Numbered from the stretch's first letter, positions 1-8,844 are shown. The stretch: DNA of 64,000 bases from Tuwongella immobilis (GCF_901538355.1 NZ_LR593887.1:5246920-5310919), one strand, 5' to 3'. Numbers and translations are program-made. Notes: generated by a model not told the origin, from the letters alone.

Positions 1-873
1 ATCATAATTCGGGCGGGCCATCGGGTTGGAGTGATCGGCGGCCGTGTAGATGATGTGCTTGCTATCGCGGTACCAATAGGGTGCCCAATAGATCCATTGA
101 TCGTCATTGGTGAGTGCTTTTTCGCCGGTGCCATCCGTATTGATGACATACAGTTGCAGCCGTTCCTTTTCCTTGCGGTCGCTGCGGAAAATGACTTTCT
201 TGCCATCGGGGGAGAAGAACGGGCCGCCGTTGTAGCATCCGGGTGCGTTGGTCAATTTTCGCACCTGGCTGCCATCCGAATTCATGATGTACAGCTCCAG
301 ATTGCCATCGCGATTGGAGCAGAAGACAATCTGCTTGCCATCGGGCGAGAACGAACCTTCCGCGTCGTAGCCTTTGGTGTTGGTGATATTGCGCAGGTTC
401 CCACCATCGGGATCGCCCACGAAAATGTCCATATACGGGTCGAAGTCCCAGCTATATCGGCGACGGACGCCCTTCTTGCGGTCGTCTTCGCGCTGAACGT
501 ACTCGGCTTGCTGCTGCTTCTTGGCTTCCGGGTCGAGGTGCGAGCTGGCAAACATGACCTGCTTGCCGTCCGGCGTGAAGTAGGCGCAGGTCGTGCGACC
601 GATTCCGGGGCTGATTCGGCGAGCGCGACCATTCGCTAAATCTTGCACGAAAATCTGATAGAACGGATTCCCCGTTCCCTTCTCTTCGGCCTGGTAGACG
701 ATCTGCTTTCCGTCTGGCGAAAAATATCCTTCCCCGGCGCGGAGATAATCGCTGGTCAACTGGCGGATATTGGTGAGGTGCTTGGCCTCGTCTTTGGTCC
801 ATGGCCCTTCAGGTGTCGGAAGTCCGACGGGATCAGCGGCAATGGCGAGGCTGAGGATCATCATTGGGAGCAT
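1..873 (-). CDS. Secreted TolB/PD40-type beta-propeller protein (C-terminus beyond window)
   Basis: The frame stays open to the left edge, so at least 291 residues are present and the C-terminus is missing. The start at 873 follows AGGAG about nine bases upstream and opens a short hydrophobic signal peptide (MLPMMILSLAIAA). The mature part is a series of PD40 blades: FSPDGKQIVYQ near residue 51, FTPDGKQVMF near 99, FSPDGKQIVFCS near 175, FSPDGKKVIFRS near 220, and a looser blade near 265. Such TolB-like propellers are exported binding or scaffold domains, and in many bacteria the N-terminal part of peptidases; the missing end decides which. Function unknown. Confidence 0.8.
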   Translation of the reverse strand, partial: MLPMMILSLAIAADPVGLPTPEGPWTKDEAKHLTNIRQLTSDYLRAGEGYFSPDGKQIVYQAEEKGTGNPFYQIFVQDLANGRARRISPGIGRTTCAYFTPDGKQVMFASSHLDPEAKKQQQAEYVQREDDRKKGVRRRYSWDFDPYMDIFVGDPDGGNLRNITNTKGYDAEGSFSPDGKQIVFCSNRDGNLELYIMNSDGSQVRKLTNAPGCYNGGPFFSPDGKKVIFRSDRKEKERLQLYVINTDGTGEKALTNDDQWIYWAPYWYRDSKHIIYTAADHSNPMARPNYD

Positions 874-966
874 GAAACGAGACTCCTGCCTACGGGATGC
901 TTGTGTGCAAGCGGTTCATGAATTAGTGTAGTCGAAACCGATCCGTGAATCGCGGAGAATTTCGCC

Positions 967-1614
967 ATGCTATTCGCCCAAGATGCGCTAAAACAAAGTT
1001 CTGAACTGCTCAACGAGGGCAGTGAGAAGCTAAAAGAGTTGACCGGCAGTTCGTTCGATCTGGCGGTATTGATTTTCGGCGTGCTGGTCGTGGGCGTGGG
1101 TGCCCTGATTCTGCGGCGGTTTCTGTATCGCCGCGAGGTGATGCCCGATCTGCAAAAGGGACTGCGCGAAGACCTGCGGGAATATCCGCCCGCGCCGCCG
1201 GCAGGATCACGCACGCTTCACTATCAGAACGAACCGACGCGATTGCGGCTGGTGGTGGTCGCCCCGCAAGGCAAGAATGGCGAGCCAATTACCGCCGACG
1301 ATGTCCCCGCGCTGTTGGATGAAGTCTGTCGCGGATTGGGGGCCATGGTGCGGCTGGATAAGCCGCGAATCAAGGTGTGGCCACCGCAACTGTCGATTCC
1401 AGGCTTCGCGCCGACATTTCATCGCCTGATTACCACCGGCGATGATGCCAAAAGCCCCACCAAGTGGATTCTGACCGCTGGCCCCGCCAAGGCAGGCAAG
1501 CGGCCGATTCTGTTGGCCATGGCACTCAAGGCCGACGATGCGATGGAGCGCGACTTGGAGATTGTCACCCAACCGGCCGAATGGAACGACCGGCTGCGGA
1601 TTGTCAGTGAATGA
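967..1614 (+). CDS. Hypothetical single-pass membrane protein
   Basis: A 215-residue protein I do not recognise. The start at 967 has GGAGAA eight bases upstream. An N-terminal stretch of about 25 polar residues, partly helical, precedes one clear membrane segment near residues 30-48 (LAVLIFGVLVVGVGALIL), followed by a basic RRFLYRRE stop-transfer patch. The remaining 160 residues are soluble, with a proline-rich hinge near 77-82 (PPAPPAG) and a mixed alpha/beta pattern. The orientation is probably N-out with a cytoplasmic C-terminal domain, by the positive-inside rule. It faces a Nudix-like gene convergently across a strong hairpin and shows no operon partner. It looks like a lineage-specific planctomycete protein. 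Confidence 0.7.
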   Translation: MLFAQDALKQSSELLNEGSEKLKELTGSSFDLAVLIFGVLVVGVGALILRRFLYRREVMPDLQKGLREDLREYPPAPPAGSRTLHYQNEPTRLRLVVVAPQGKNGEPITADDVPALLDEVCRGLGAMVRLDKPRIKVWPPQLSIPGFAPTFHRLITTGDDAKSPTKWILTAGPAKAGKRPILLAMALKADDAMERDLEIVTQPAEWNDRLRIVSE

Positions 1615-1636
1615 CGTGCAAGCGTTGGTTGCCCGT

Positions 1637-1675
1637 ATCGCGGTCAGATTCCGAGCTGTGAAATCTGACTGCGAT
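1637..1675. terminator. Hairpin between convergent genes
   Basis: Two 14-base arms, 1637-1650 and 1662-1675, pair completely apart from one G.U, with an 11-base loop. The hairpin lies between the stop codons at 1614 (+) and 1689 (-). Neither side has a long T tract, so it is a probable two-way terminator or 3'-end stabiliser. Confidence 0.6.
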
Positions 1676-1688
1676 GCCGCAGCGGCGA

Positions 1689-2096
1689 TTAGGCCAACGT
1701 GGAGAATGTGGGTTGCAAGAACACGGCGGTGAGCAGATCGCGCAGGCTCGCGTCTTGCAGCTTCTCAATCGCTTCCGGGATGCTCACCCAAATTCGGGAA
1801 CGCTTCCCCTGCTCCGGCCACGTGACCGACTCTTCATGGACTTGCATGAGAAACACAACGACGTGATTGATTCGGTTGTCTTTTTCGTACAGGTAACTGC
1901 CCACCGGTTCCGGTTGAATGCTGCCGACCAGCCCCGCTTCTTCCCAGGCTTCAATGAGTGCGGTCTGCCCGGCGGTGTGGCCCAACTCAATGGCGCCCTT
2001 GGGAATGACCCAACGACGGCCACCACTGGAGCTGACCAGGCAAATTTGCCCGTCGCGCATGGGAATCGCAGCAGCTTGGCTCATCCATTCCGCCAT
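1689..2096 (-). CDS. Nudix-fold hydrolase-like protein with degenerate Nudix box
   Basis: A 135-residue protein, the usual size of a minimal Nudix domain. The start at 2096 is preceded by AAGGAG at five bases. Sequence around WVIPKGAIELGHT followed by ALIEAWEEAGLVG aligns with the Nudix box and the preceding 'W.lPKG' strand typical of diadenosine-polyphosphate or diphosphoinositol-polyphosphate hydrolases. The EExG core is kept, but the early Glu of the box is His and the Arg of the REUxEE core is Ile, so the metal site is altered. It may hydrolyse a nucleoside diphosphate-linked substrate with changed metal use, or be inactive. It diverges from the CBS-phosphatase gene across a 209-base gap. 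Confidence 0.75.
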   Translation of the reverse strand: MAEWMSQAAAIPMRDGQICLVSSSGGRRWVIPKGAIELGHTAGQTALIEAWEEAGLVGSIQPEPVGSYLYEKDNRINHVVVFLMQVHEESVTWPEQGKRSRIWVSIPEAIEKLQDASLRDLLTAVFLQPTFSTLA

Positions 2097-2305
2097 TGGG
2101 ACTCCTTAACGATCGATTTCGCTAGTCTGAACGAGCGCGATTGCCCGTCGATGGATTATCGCTAGTCTTGGAAGAGATCGTTCACATTTCAAGGAAACTC
2201 GACTGATTTCATCAAAAGCACACATTTTCGCTCTTTTCATCCACTCGTGAATCTGCTCACAATCAGTCTCAAGTGAATAGACGCGATGGAAGTGGAATAG
2301 GATCG

Positions 2306-3505
2306 ATGCAAACGATTGCCGATTTGACGGTTCGCCAAGTGATGGTCGGTGAACCGATTTGTGTGCGCCCCGAGGAAAGCATTCAGCAGGTGCTTCGCCG
2401 CATGTCGGAGCTGCGCATTGGCGCGGTGCTGGTGACCGATGACGACCAACTGCTGGGCATCTTCACCGAGCGGGATTTACTTCGGCACGCAGCAGTTGCT
2501 GCGGTCGGCTGGCGGCAAACCCCGGTTGCGCACTGGATGACCACCGACGTTTACACCATCTCGCCCGATGCCGGTTGGGAAGAGGCGATGTCGCGGCTGG
2601 AGCAGTGGCACGTTCGGCATCTGCCGGTGGTCGAAGATGGCCGAGTCATCGGGATTCTGTCCTCGCGGCAGTTAATCAGCCGCCGGGAAGAATATCTGAA
2701 TCAACAAATCGCCGAGCGCACCCGAGAAGTCCGCCAAGCCAACGAAGAACTCCTCGCTCGTGATGCGGAAATGACGCACCACCTGCGCATGGCCAGCCGA
2801 CTGATGAACCGCATCGTGCTGCCGCATGCCTCGCCATCATGGCCGGAACTCATGATCGGCGTGGAGTTTGTGCCGTTGGATCTGCTCGGCGGCGATTACT
2901 ACGATTTCGCATACCCCGATGCCAACCACCTGGGCATTCTCATGGCCGATGCCAGCGGCCACAGCTTGCCCGCCGCGATGGTGGCCATCATGGCCCGCAT
3001 CGCCTTCAGCGAAGTCGCCCACACGACCATTCACCCCGGCGAAGTGCTGGCAGCTATGAACAAGCGCCTGCAAGGGCTAAGCGATGAGCGATTTGTCACC
3101 GCATTCTATGGCGTGATTGATCGTCGGAACTATCGCTTCACGTATGCCAATGCCGGGCACCCCATTCCGCTGTTGCAGCGTGCCAAAGCCACGACCGTGG
3201 AACCGCTGACCAGTCGGGGATTCATGCTGGGGATTCTGCCCGATGAAGTGTATACCGAACGCAGCATTGATCTTGCGCCGGGCGATCGGCTCTGTATGTT
3301 CACCGACGGTGTGGTCGAATCGATGAACGACCGTGGCGAGATGCTCGGGAATCGTCGATTTGAGGCAATGGTCAATCAGCGTCATCGCGACCCGGTGAAC
3401 GGGCTGGCGTCGCGGCTCTTGGGCGATGTCAACCGCTTCCGATCCGGCAATCCCGCAAGCGACGACATCACGTTGATGATGGTCGGCCTGCGGGAATCGG
3501 TCTAA
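2306..3505 (+). CDS. CBS-pair/SpoIIE-type (PP2C) serine phosphatase
   Basis: A 399-residue cytoplasmic regulator. Two CBS motifs occupy about residues 8-125, the usual Bateman module for adenine-nucleotide sensing. A charged helical linker (about 128-160, EEYLNQQIAERTREV) leads into an RsbU/SpoIIE-type PP2C domain (about 170-398). Phosphatase motifs are intact: LLGGDYYDF, MADASGHSLPAA, YANAGHPIPLL, MFTDGVVES and SDDITLMMV carry the metal-binding Asp and Gly residues. The ATG at 2306 has AGGA just upstream; an in-frame GTG at 2273 lacks one. Family members dephosphorylate anti-anti-sigma (STAS) proteins, so this probably links energy state to a partner-switching pathway. No STAS or anti-sigma gene is nearby. 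Confidence 0.9.
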   Translation: MQTIADLTVRQVMVGEPICVRPEESIQQVLRRMSELRIGAVLVTDDDQLLGIFTERDLLRHAAVAAVGWRQTPVAHWMTTDVYTISPDAGWEEAMSRLEQWHVRHLPVVEDGRVIGILSSRQLISRREEYLNQQIAERTREVRQANEELLARDAEMTHHLRMASRLMNRIVLPHASPSWPELMIGVEFVPLDLLGGDYYDFAYPDANHLGILMADASGHSLPAAMVAIMARIAFSEVAHTTIHPGEVLAAMNKRLQGLSDERFVTAFYGVIDRRNYRFTYANAGHPIPLLQRAKATTVEPLTSRGFMLGILPDEVYTERSIDLAPGDRLCMFTDGVVESMNDRGEMLGNRRFEAMVNQRHRDPVNGLASRLLGDVNRFRSGNPASDDITLMMVGLRESV

Positions 3506-3525
3506 CGCTCGCGATTGCGAATCGC

Positions 3526-3915
3526 TTAGTTGGTCACTTTCACCGTCAACTTGGCCGTCTCGCCAGTCGCGGAGACGGCGTAGAGACGGATTTCTTCATT
3601 GGCCGGAACCGTCGCAGTAAAGCGGGTGCCGGTGCTCTTGATCTGCTTGTTCACCACAGTCGCAGGTGGTTTGCCATCTTGCAGTTGCGTTTCCAACTGT
3701 TCGGTCACCAACTTTTCGGGCAACACATAGAAATGCACCGGCTTATCGCTGGTGAACTCGACGTTCAGCGTGGTTTCTTTTTTGAACGGATCGATGATAT
3801 TCGTCCAAGGCTGGCTGGCGGTGACGGTTGCTTCGGAGGAGAAATCGAGTTTCGCCCCGCAGCCCGAAAGCCCCAATAATCCCATTGCCACCAATGTCAG
3901 CATCCCGCAACGCAT
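3526..3915 (-). CDS. Small predicted lipoprotein
   Basis: A 129-residue protein starting at ATG 3915 (GGGAG seven bases upstream; a TTG two codons earlier is possible). The N-terminus MRCGMLTLVAMGLLGLSGCG is a lipoprotein signal with lipobox LSGC, giving Cys19 as the lipidated residue. The mature part is beta-rich, with alternating hydrophobic strands and no known motif, and resembles small bacterial C2/Ig-like periplasmic domains only in general pattern. It is followed leftward, across two hairpins, by nothing obviously related, and its 3' end almost abuts the convergent phosphatase gene (20 bases). Function unknown; an envelope-anchored binding protein is the most that can be said. Confidence 0.7.
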   Translation of the reverse strand: MRCGMLTLVAMGLLGLSGCGAKLDFSSEATVTASQPWTNIIDPFKKETTLNVEFTSDKPVHFYVLPEKLVTEQLETQLQDGKPPATVVNKQIKSTGTRFTATVPANEEIRLYAVSATGETAKLTVKVTN

Positions 3916-3955
3916 TCGCAAACTCCCGAGAATGATACGCGATCCGAAATAACAA

Positions 3956-3995
3956 GGCCGCCATCGACCAGATCATTGTCTGATCGACAGCGGCC
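3956..3995 (-). terminator. Rho-independent-type terminator of the 4035-5840 gene
   Basis: Outer arms GGCCGC (3956-3961) and GCGGCC (3990-3995), with inner pairing around CGACCAGA/TCTGATCG. Read leftward, the hairpin is followed by TTGTTATTT, a T-rich tract. Confidence 0.65.
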
Positions 3996-4006
3996 ATTGT
4001 CCATGC

Positions 4007-4028
4007 GATTTCGGAATTTCCCGAAATC
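4007..4028 (-). terminator. Short hairpin just after the stop codon
   Basis: Perfect 8-base arms GATTTCGG (4007-4014) and CCGAAATC (4021-4028) with a six-base loop, seven bases beyond the stop at 4035. It forms a tandem pair with the 3956-3995 hairpin. Confidence 0.5.
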
Positions 4029-4034
4029 CACTTC

Positions 4035-5840
4035 TTACTGAATGCCACCGCGGAGTTGTTGGACCAACGGCATCACCACGGCGCGAATCGCCTTGATGCT
4101 TTCGGCGGACAGCAGCAGGTTGCCCTGAGCCGAACCTTCCGACAGGGTGATGGTGGCGCCAATGAATCCGGCCGGTCCCTTGGGAGCCGCGGGAACGGGG
4201 ATTTGGAACGGCACCATGCCCGAGTCGTTGGCGACATTGGCGATGGTTTCAATCAGCGAAGCCACGCTGCGGCCGCCATCGACGAACAGCATCATGTTGG
4301 CGTCCTTGGGCAGAGCCGAGCGAACGGCTTGGTAGCCCTTGTCCGTGGCCAGCGTGTCTTTGCCGGTCAGATACGCCGTGGCGGTCTTCTTGGCTTCTTC
4401 CCAGTTCGGAGCGGTCACAGTGATCAGAGCCTTGTCCGACGCACCAATCCACAGCTTCAGCGAATCCGGAACCAACTTCTTGAGCAGCGGTTCCAGAAGC
4501 ATCTTGGCTTGTTCGGGAATTTGCGGATCGTCCAGCAGCTTGGCCGAATCGATCTTCAGTTCCACGCCGGTGAAATCGACGCCTTCCACGGTGCCGGCCT
4601 TTTCGGTGATCTTCGGCTTGGCGATGAGCGGCAGCCCTTGGAATTCGCTTTCAGCGACCAGAGCCTTGTAGATTTTCAGCATCGCGACCTTGGCCTTGGC
4701 GGGTTGCTTCATGATGGCCACTTCGATGCCCTTGGCGGGGAACGAGGTTGCCGACAGCGATTCCGTCAAACCAGCGCCGAGATATTCCTTCAGCGATTCT
4801 TCCAGGATTTCAGCGATCTTCTCATCGTCGCTGCTGCCCAATTGGGTCAACCCTTCCAAGGAACGACGCAGGGCTTCGTCCATCTTGATGACGGCGTAGC
4901 TGAGTTGCCCCTTGGGCAGCGTGCCGATGGCGGGGAGCGGGCCGGGGGTCAACTTGGCGAGCGCGTCGCTGGTGTCGGTTTCCTTGCCGAAGCCGATGTG
5001 GAAGTGCAGATCCAGGCCAACCGGCTTGAAATCGGTCGCCAGCACCAGGCCGGTGCCATCGGTGATGCCTTGAATCAGCCCGTTGAACACGGCCTTCACG
5101 GCTTCCGCTTGCTTGGGATCAATATTGCCACCCTGAGCCAGGCCCAGTTCGATGACCGTTTTGATGGTTTGCAGCGTATCGCCGTATTGCTGATTGATGG
5201 CAGCCAAGCTCAGGTACACGGCACCGTCGTTGTTCAGGAACGACGCCGCAACTCCTTCGGGCATCACCGCATTCAGGCGAACGTCCTTGCGGAGGAACGC
5301 AGCGATGTTGTCCTTGTTCGTGGTCACCACCAGATAGCCGGCGGTGGGGTACAGATAAACGGTCTTGCCGTTGATTTCGACCGCTTCAGACGGGCCGTCT
5401 TTCTTCAGCGTGCCCCGTTCATCGTCGGTCAGCACACCCTTTTTGAAGGCGGCATAATCTTTGACCGGCAGCAGAATGGCGGGTTGCGGGGGTTCATCTC
5501 CGGTCAGGTCTTCCAGGCTGGAAATGACGAGGAATACCGGGGCATTCAGGTCGATGGCGGCCAGATCGCGGCCATCCATGAACGGCAGCGACTTCAGTCC
5601 ACCTTGGAGCATGCCGTTGATCGGCGCGGCCAAATCCGGCAGCGCAGCGGCCAGCGTTGCGCCCAATCGCTTGGGGGCCGCTTCCAGACCACGCAGTTGC
5701 AGCACCAACGGCGCTTTGCCGGGGATCGCTCCAAGCGGGGACGCTTTCGGTTGGCTCGCCGGTTGAGCAAAGCTGCTGGAGATCAGCACCAGCGCACTCA
5801 ACAAGGCGACACCGAATCGACGAATCTTCAGAGTCGACAT
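4035..5840 (-). CDS. Large secreted protein, DUF3352-like, unknown function
   Basis: A 601-residue protein with a Sec signal peptide (MSTLKIRRFGVALLSALVLI, cleavage probably after SSSFAQ). The start at 5840 has AGGA ten bases upstream. No catalytic motif is visible. The mature chain alternates helices and strands, with repeated patterns of the type 'LV.TTNKD.I..FL' and 'a.lsla.in...gd' that recall DUF3352-type planctomycete/cyanobacterial periplasmic proteins, which have several repeats of one alpha/beta unit. The C-terminal part has two low-complexity hinges (PVPAAPKGPAG). It stands alone: leftward orientation, its own terminators, and a 316-base gap upstream. The family assignment is tentative. 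Confidence 0.7.
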   Translation of the reverse strand: MSTLKIRRFGVALLSALVLISSSFAQPASQPKASPLGAIPGKAPLVLQLRGLEAAPKRLGATLAAALPDLAAPINGMLQGGLKSLPFMDGRDLAAIDLNAPVFLVISSLEDLTGDEPPQPAILLPVKDYAAFKKGVLTDDERGTLKKDGPSEAVEINGKTVYLYPTAGYLVVTTNKDNIAAFLRKDVRLNAVMPEGVAASFLNNDGAVYLSLAAINQQYGDTLQTIKTVIELGLAQGGNIDPKQAEAVKAVFNGLIQGITDGTGLVLATDFKPVGLDLHFHIGFGKETDTSDALAKLTPGPLPAIGTLPKGQLSYAVIKMDEALRRSLEGLTQLGSSDDEKIAEILEESLKEYLGAGLTESLSATSFPAKGIEVAIMKQPAKAKVAMLKIYKALVAESEFQGLPLIAKPKITEKAGTVEGVDFTGVELKIDSAKLLDDPQIPEQAKMLLEPLLKKLVPDSLKLWIGASDKALITVTAPNWEEAKKTATAYLTGKDTLATDKGYQAVRSALPKDANMMLFVDGGRSVASLIETIANVANDSGMVPFQIPVPAAPKGPAGFIGATITLSEGSAQGNLLLSAESIKAIRAVVMPLVQQLRGGIQ

Positions 5841-6156
5841 CAGTGGATATCCTGGTTAGAGAATCATTCCCGTGATAACCGCTTGCTATCGTAGGCGATA
5901 CGAATCCGAAAGCAAGCATCGGAGAGGTTCGTTCTTGCCGATTCCAACGATTCTTTCGAGCCAATTGGCCTGGAATCTGGCCCATGCTGGCAATTCGTTG
6001 ACGACGGGCAAATCTCGCAGAAAAATTCCCGATTTCCGTCGAACGCATGGCGCTCAACCTGCGATTGGATCATGGTTTGCGTGTCCGATCGGCCGGGGGC
6101 GCGGGTCGGTTTCCCGCGCACTCCAGCGAGTCCAGCAGAGGATCGCAGCAACGCGA
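5841..6156. other. Gene-free stretch (316 bp) upstream of the secreted-protein gene
   Basis: This lies between the stop of the diadenylate-cyclase-like gene (6157) and the start at 5840, so it should carry the 3' end of the first and the promoter of the second. Visible structures are an inverted pair around GCTTGCT/AGCAAGC (about 5881-5916) and a 7-base hairpin GCGCGGG/CCCGCGC (6099-6119). I see no supported gene, RNA or recognisable operator. Confidence 0.4.
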
Positions 6157-7218
6157 TCAAGCGTCGCCGTTTTTGCTCACGGAATCTTTCGCATCCGCAG
6201 AATGGGGGATGGGCAGATTCAGCTTCACTGGCGTGTGAAATGGCCCACTCACGGGTTGCGGCATCAGGCCGGTGGTCGGACGGCTGACATGCGTATCCAA
6301 TCGCACATTCGACCACAAATGCGGCCGCGAAGGTGTCGCTGCCACATACATCTGCTGCTTGCCACCCACAAAGACCCGCACCGACCCGCTGGATTGACTC
6401 ACGCAGATTGCCACCGCCTTGGTCATCTTGCTGACCGATGCCGCCGCCCAGTGACGCGATCCGAACCCGGCAGGCAGTTCCACATCCTTCGATGGCACGT
6501 CCAAATAAACACACCCCTCTTTGGCGATGCCTTTATTCGTGATAATGAACGCACCATCCAGCTTGGCCAATTCCTTAATTTGCTCGCGCACCTTGACTTG
6601 CACCAGACTGCGATCGAGCGTTTTGTAGCCCCGAAAGGGGTTGAAGTTAATCGGTCGGCATAGCGGCAGCACATTCTCCGTATCGCCGACGACGAACAAC
6701 GCCCCCACCGGCTGCCCTTCCCGGCCTTCACGCCCGATTTGGGCGGCCAGATCGATCACGCGGCGCAACGTCTCCACGGGAACCGTCGATTTGAGCCGAC
6801 GCAGATCGCTGAGCTTCATCTTTTCCAAATGGTCATTCAGATGAATGACACTCAGACTGTCGAGTGGTTCTGGTGCGTTGGGATCGTTCAGCACCCCGTT
6901 GTAGATCACCACCACACGGCCCATCTCTTTCAACTTGCCGCTACAGGTGGCCTCCAACAAGGCTTGCCCCAAGCGTTCTTGGATTGAGCGGGAATCGATG
7001 GGCAAATTGATGACCGTCAGCGTCCCTTCCTCGCGCAATCGGGGTGCGAGTTTCGCATGGTCGGCGGCGACAATGAGCCGAGTATCGCCCATTTCGGCGA
7101 TCACTTCGCTCCATTCCAACTGCGTCTCCGTCAACAGCACCACCGCATCGGCCATGACATGCGTGTTCAGGCAGCGCGCGGCCTGCAGCAAGCCCAAAGT
7201 TTGCGGCGGCAATGCCAT
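6157..7218 (-). CDS. Probable diadenylate cyclase (c-di-AMP synthase, DacZ/CdaZ-like layout)
   Basis: A 353-residue soluble protein. Residues about 165-290 form a DAC (DisA_N) domain: LDGAFIITNKG at 220 carries the Asp-Gly-Ala metal/ATP motif and GFGSRHWAAASVSK at 251 the second nucleotide motif. The usual second motif is RHR; here residue 257 is Trp. The N-terminal 160 residues (ADAVVLLTET near 23-32, VVVIYNG near 102-108) resemble the pyruvate-kinase C-terminal-like alpha/beta domain that precedes the DAC domain in DacZ-type enzymes. There are no membrane segments, unlike CdaA. Expected reaction: 2 ATP to c-di-AMP plus 2 PPi. It diverges from the PLP synthase gene at 7452. Confident as a DAC domain, less so on activity. 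Confidence 0.8.
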   Translation of the reverse strand: MALPPQTLGLLQAARCLNTHVMADAVVLLTETQLEWSEVIAEMGDTRLIVAADHAKLAPRLREEGTLTVINLPIDSRSIQERLGQALLEATCSGKLKEMGRVVVIYNGVLNDPNAPEPLDSLSVIHLNDHLEKMKLSDLRRLKSTVPVETLRRVIDLAAQIGREGREGQPVGALFVVGDTENVLPLCRPINFNPFRGYKTLDRSLVQVKVREQIKELAKLDGAFIITNKGIAKEGCVYLDVPSKDVELPAGFGSRHWAAASVSKMTKAVAICVSQSSGSVRVFVGGKQQMYVAATPSRPHLWSNVRLDTHVSRPTTGLMPQPVSGPFHTPVKLNLPIPHSADAKDSVSKNGDA

Positions 7219-7451
7219 GAGGATTCCAACCTGGAATGGGTGCTTATGGTGACAATCATCTGAGTGACTTCAATCTATTTTAGAGCAATCAGCGAGCCGA
7301 AACCAAGCGGCTTTCCCCGGAAAAATTCCAGAAATCACAAACTTCTTCTTGTTTTCAACGGGAAATGCCCAACTGCTCTTGTCGTAGTTCGAATGTTGTG
7401 CACAAAATGGGCGCGGGAACTGCCATTCGGCCCACTTCGGGGAGGATTTCC

Positions 7452-8795
7452 ATGGATGAAACGATTCTCCAGAGCATTGGACGCACACCGCTGGTCCGGT
7501 TGAATCGGATCACTCAGGGGCTATCCGTTCCGATTGCGATCAAGGTTGAAGCGAATAATCCCGGCGGCAGCGTCAAAGACCGCGTCGCCTTGGCGATGGT
7601 CCGCGAGGCAGAGCGACTGGGGCAGCTTCGCGCAGGTGGCACCATCATCGAAGCGACAGCGGGCAATACTGGCGTCGGACTGGCGATGGTGGCGGCGGTT
7701 CGCGGCTATCGCTGCATTTTCGTCTTGCCCGATAAGATGGCACCCGAAAAAATTGCCCTGCTCAAAGGCTACGGCGCGGAAGTGGTCATCACTCCCACCA
7801 ATGTACCGCCCGACGCTCCGGAATCGTACAACGGCGTCGCCGATCGCTTGGCCCGCGAAATCCCCGGTGCCTGGCGACCGAACCAATTCGCCAATCTCGC
7901 CAACCCCGAGATCCACTACCGCACCACCGGCCCGGAAATTTGGCAGCAGACCGAAGGCCGCATCACCGCGTTTGTCTCCGGCGTCGGCACAGGCGGCACG
8001 CTCTCCGGTGTGGCGCGGTATCTCAAGGAAATGAACCCGGAAATCCGCATCATCGGGGCCGATCCCGAAGGTTCCGTCCTCTCCGGGGGCACGCCAAAAT
8101 CGTGGAAAGTCGAGGGAATTGGCGAAGATTTCGTTCCTCGCACATTCAACAGCCAATTAGTCGATGAATGGATTCGCATCAGCGATGCCGAATCATTCGA
8201 GACCGCACGCCAAATCGCCCGGCAGGAAGGGATGCTACTGGGCGGCTCGACCGGCACCAATGTCGCCGCCGCACTGCGCTACGCCCGACGACTCGATGGC
8301 CCGCATCTGATCGTGGCGTTGGGTTGCGATACGGGCCGAAACTATCTCAGCAAATTTTACGATGATCGCTGGCTTGCGGACAATCAACTCACCGCCAAGC
8401 CGACCATCCGCGAAAGCATCGATGCCCTGCTGCAACAGCGAGGCCCACGCGAACTGCTCACCATCAGCCCGGAAGAACCGCTCACCCATGCGATTGCCTT
8501 GATGCAACGGCGGGGCATCTCGCAATTGCCCGTTGTCGCGGAGGGGAAATCAGTCGGTAGCATTCAGGAAGTGACCCTGGCACGCGTCTTGCACGATCGA
8601 CTCGACCCCGGCCAAGTCCGCGTCGGCGAAATCATGGCTCGCCCGCTGCCGATTCTCGATTCCGCAGTGCAACTCGACGAAGCGTATCGACTGCTCCTGG
8701 CGGGCAATACCGGGGTGCTGATCACCCATGCGGGCAACCTCGTGGATATTCTCACCCGCATCGATTTGATCCAACATTGGGGCCAACCGCGATAA
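7452..8795 (+). CDS. PLP-dependent cysteine/cystathionine beta-synthase with C-terminal CBS pair
   Basis: A 447-residue fold-type II PLP enzyme. The ATG at 7452 follows GGGGAGGA; longer in-frame starts lack a ribosome site. NNPGGSVKDR holds the Schiff-base Lys42; EATAGNTGVGLAM is the substrate loop; GVGTGGTLSG and GGSTGTNVAAAL bind the cofactor phosphate. Residues about 340-447 form two CBS motifs, as in cystathionine beta-synthase, but the mammalian heme-binding N-terminus is absent. The substrate is therefore either serine/homocysteine (transsulfuration) or O-acetylserine/sulfide; sequence alone does not decide. The CBS pair suggests nucleotide or AdoMet control. It is a single gene ending in a two-way hairpin. 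Confidence 0.88.
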   Translation: MDETILQSIGRTPLVRLNRITQGLSVPIAIKVEANNPGGSVKDRVALAMVREAERLGQLRAGGTIIEATAGNTGVGLAMVAAVRGYRCIFVLPDKMAPEKIALLKGYGAEVVITPTNVPPDAPESYNGVADRLAREIPGAWRPNQFANLANPEIHYRTTGPEIWQQTEGRITAFVSGVGTGGTLSGVARYLKEMNPEIRIIGADPEGSVLSGGTPKSWKVEGIGEDFVPRTFNSQLVDEWIRISDAESFETARQIARQEGMLLGGSTGTNVAAALRYARRLDGPHLIVALGCDTGRNYLSKFYDDRWLADNQLTAKPTIRESIDALLQQRGPRELLTISPEEPLTHAIALMQRRGISQLPVVAEGKSVGSIQEVTLARVLHDRLDPGQVRVGEIMARPLPILDSAVQLDEAYRLLLAGNTGVLITHAGNLVDILTRIDLIQHWGQPR

Positions 8796-8844
8796 TTGCC
8801 GCGCCCCCGATTCACGCGCGTGGAACAAGCCCCCCTGAAACGAC

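Noticed and set aside
4056-5894. Open frame of 612 codons on the + strand
   Set aside because: It is antisense to the secreted 601-residue protein, has no ribosome site or domain, and shows the Arg/Gln/His-rich composition of a high-GC antisense shadow.
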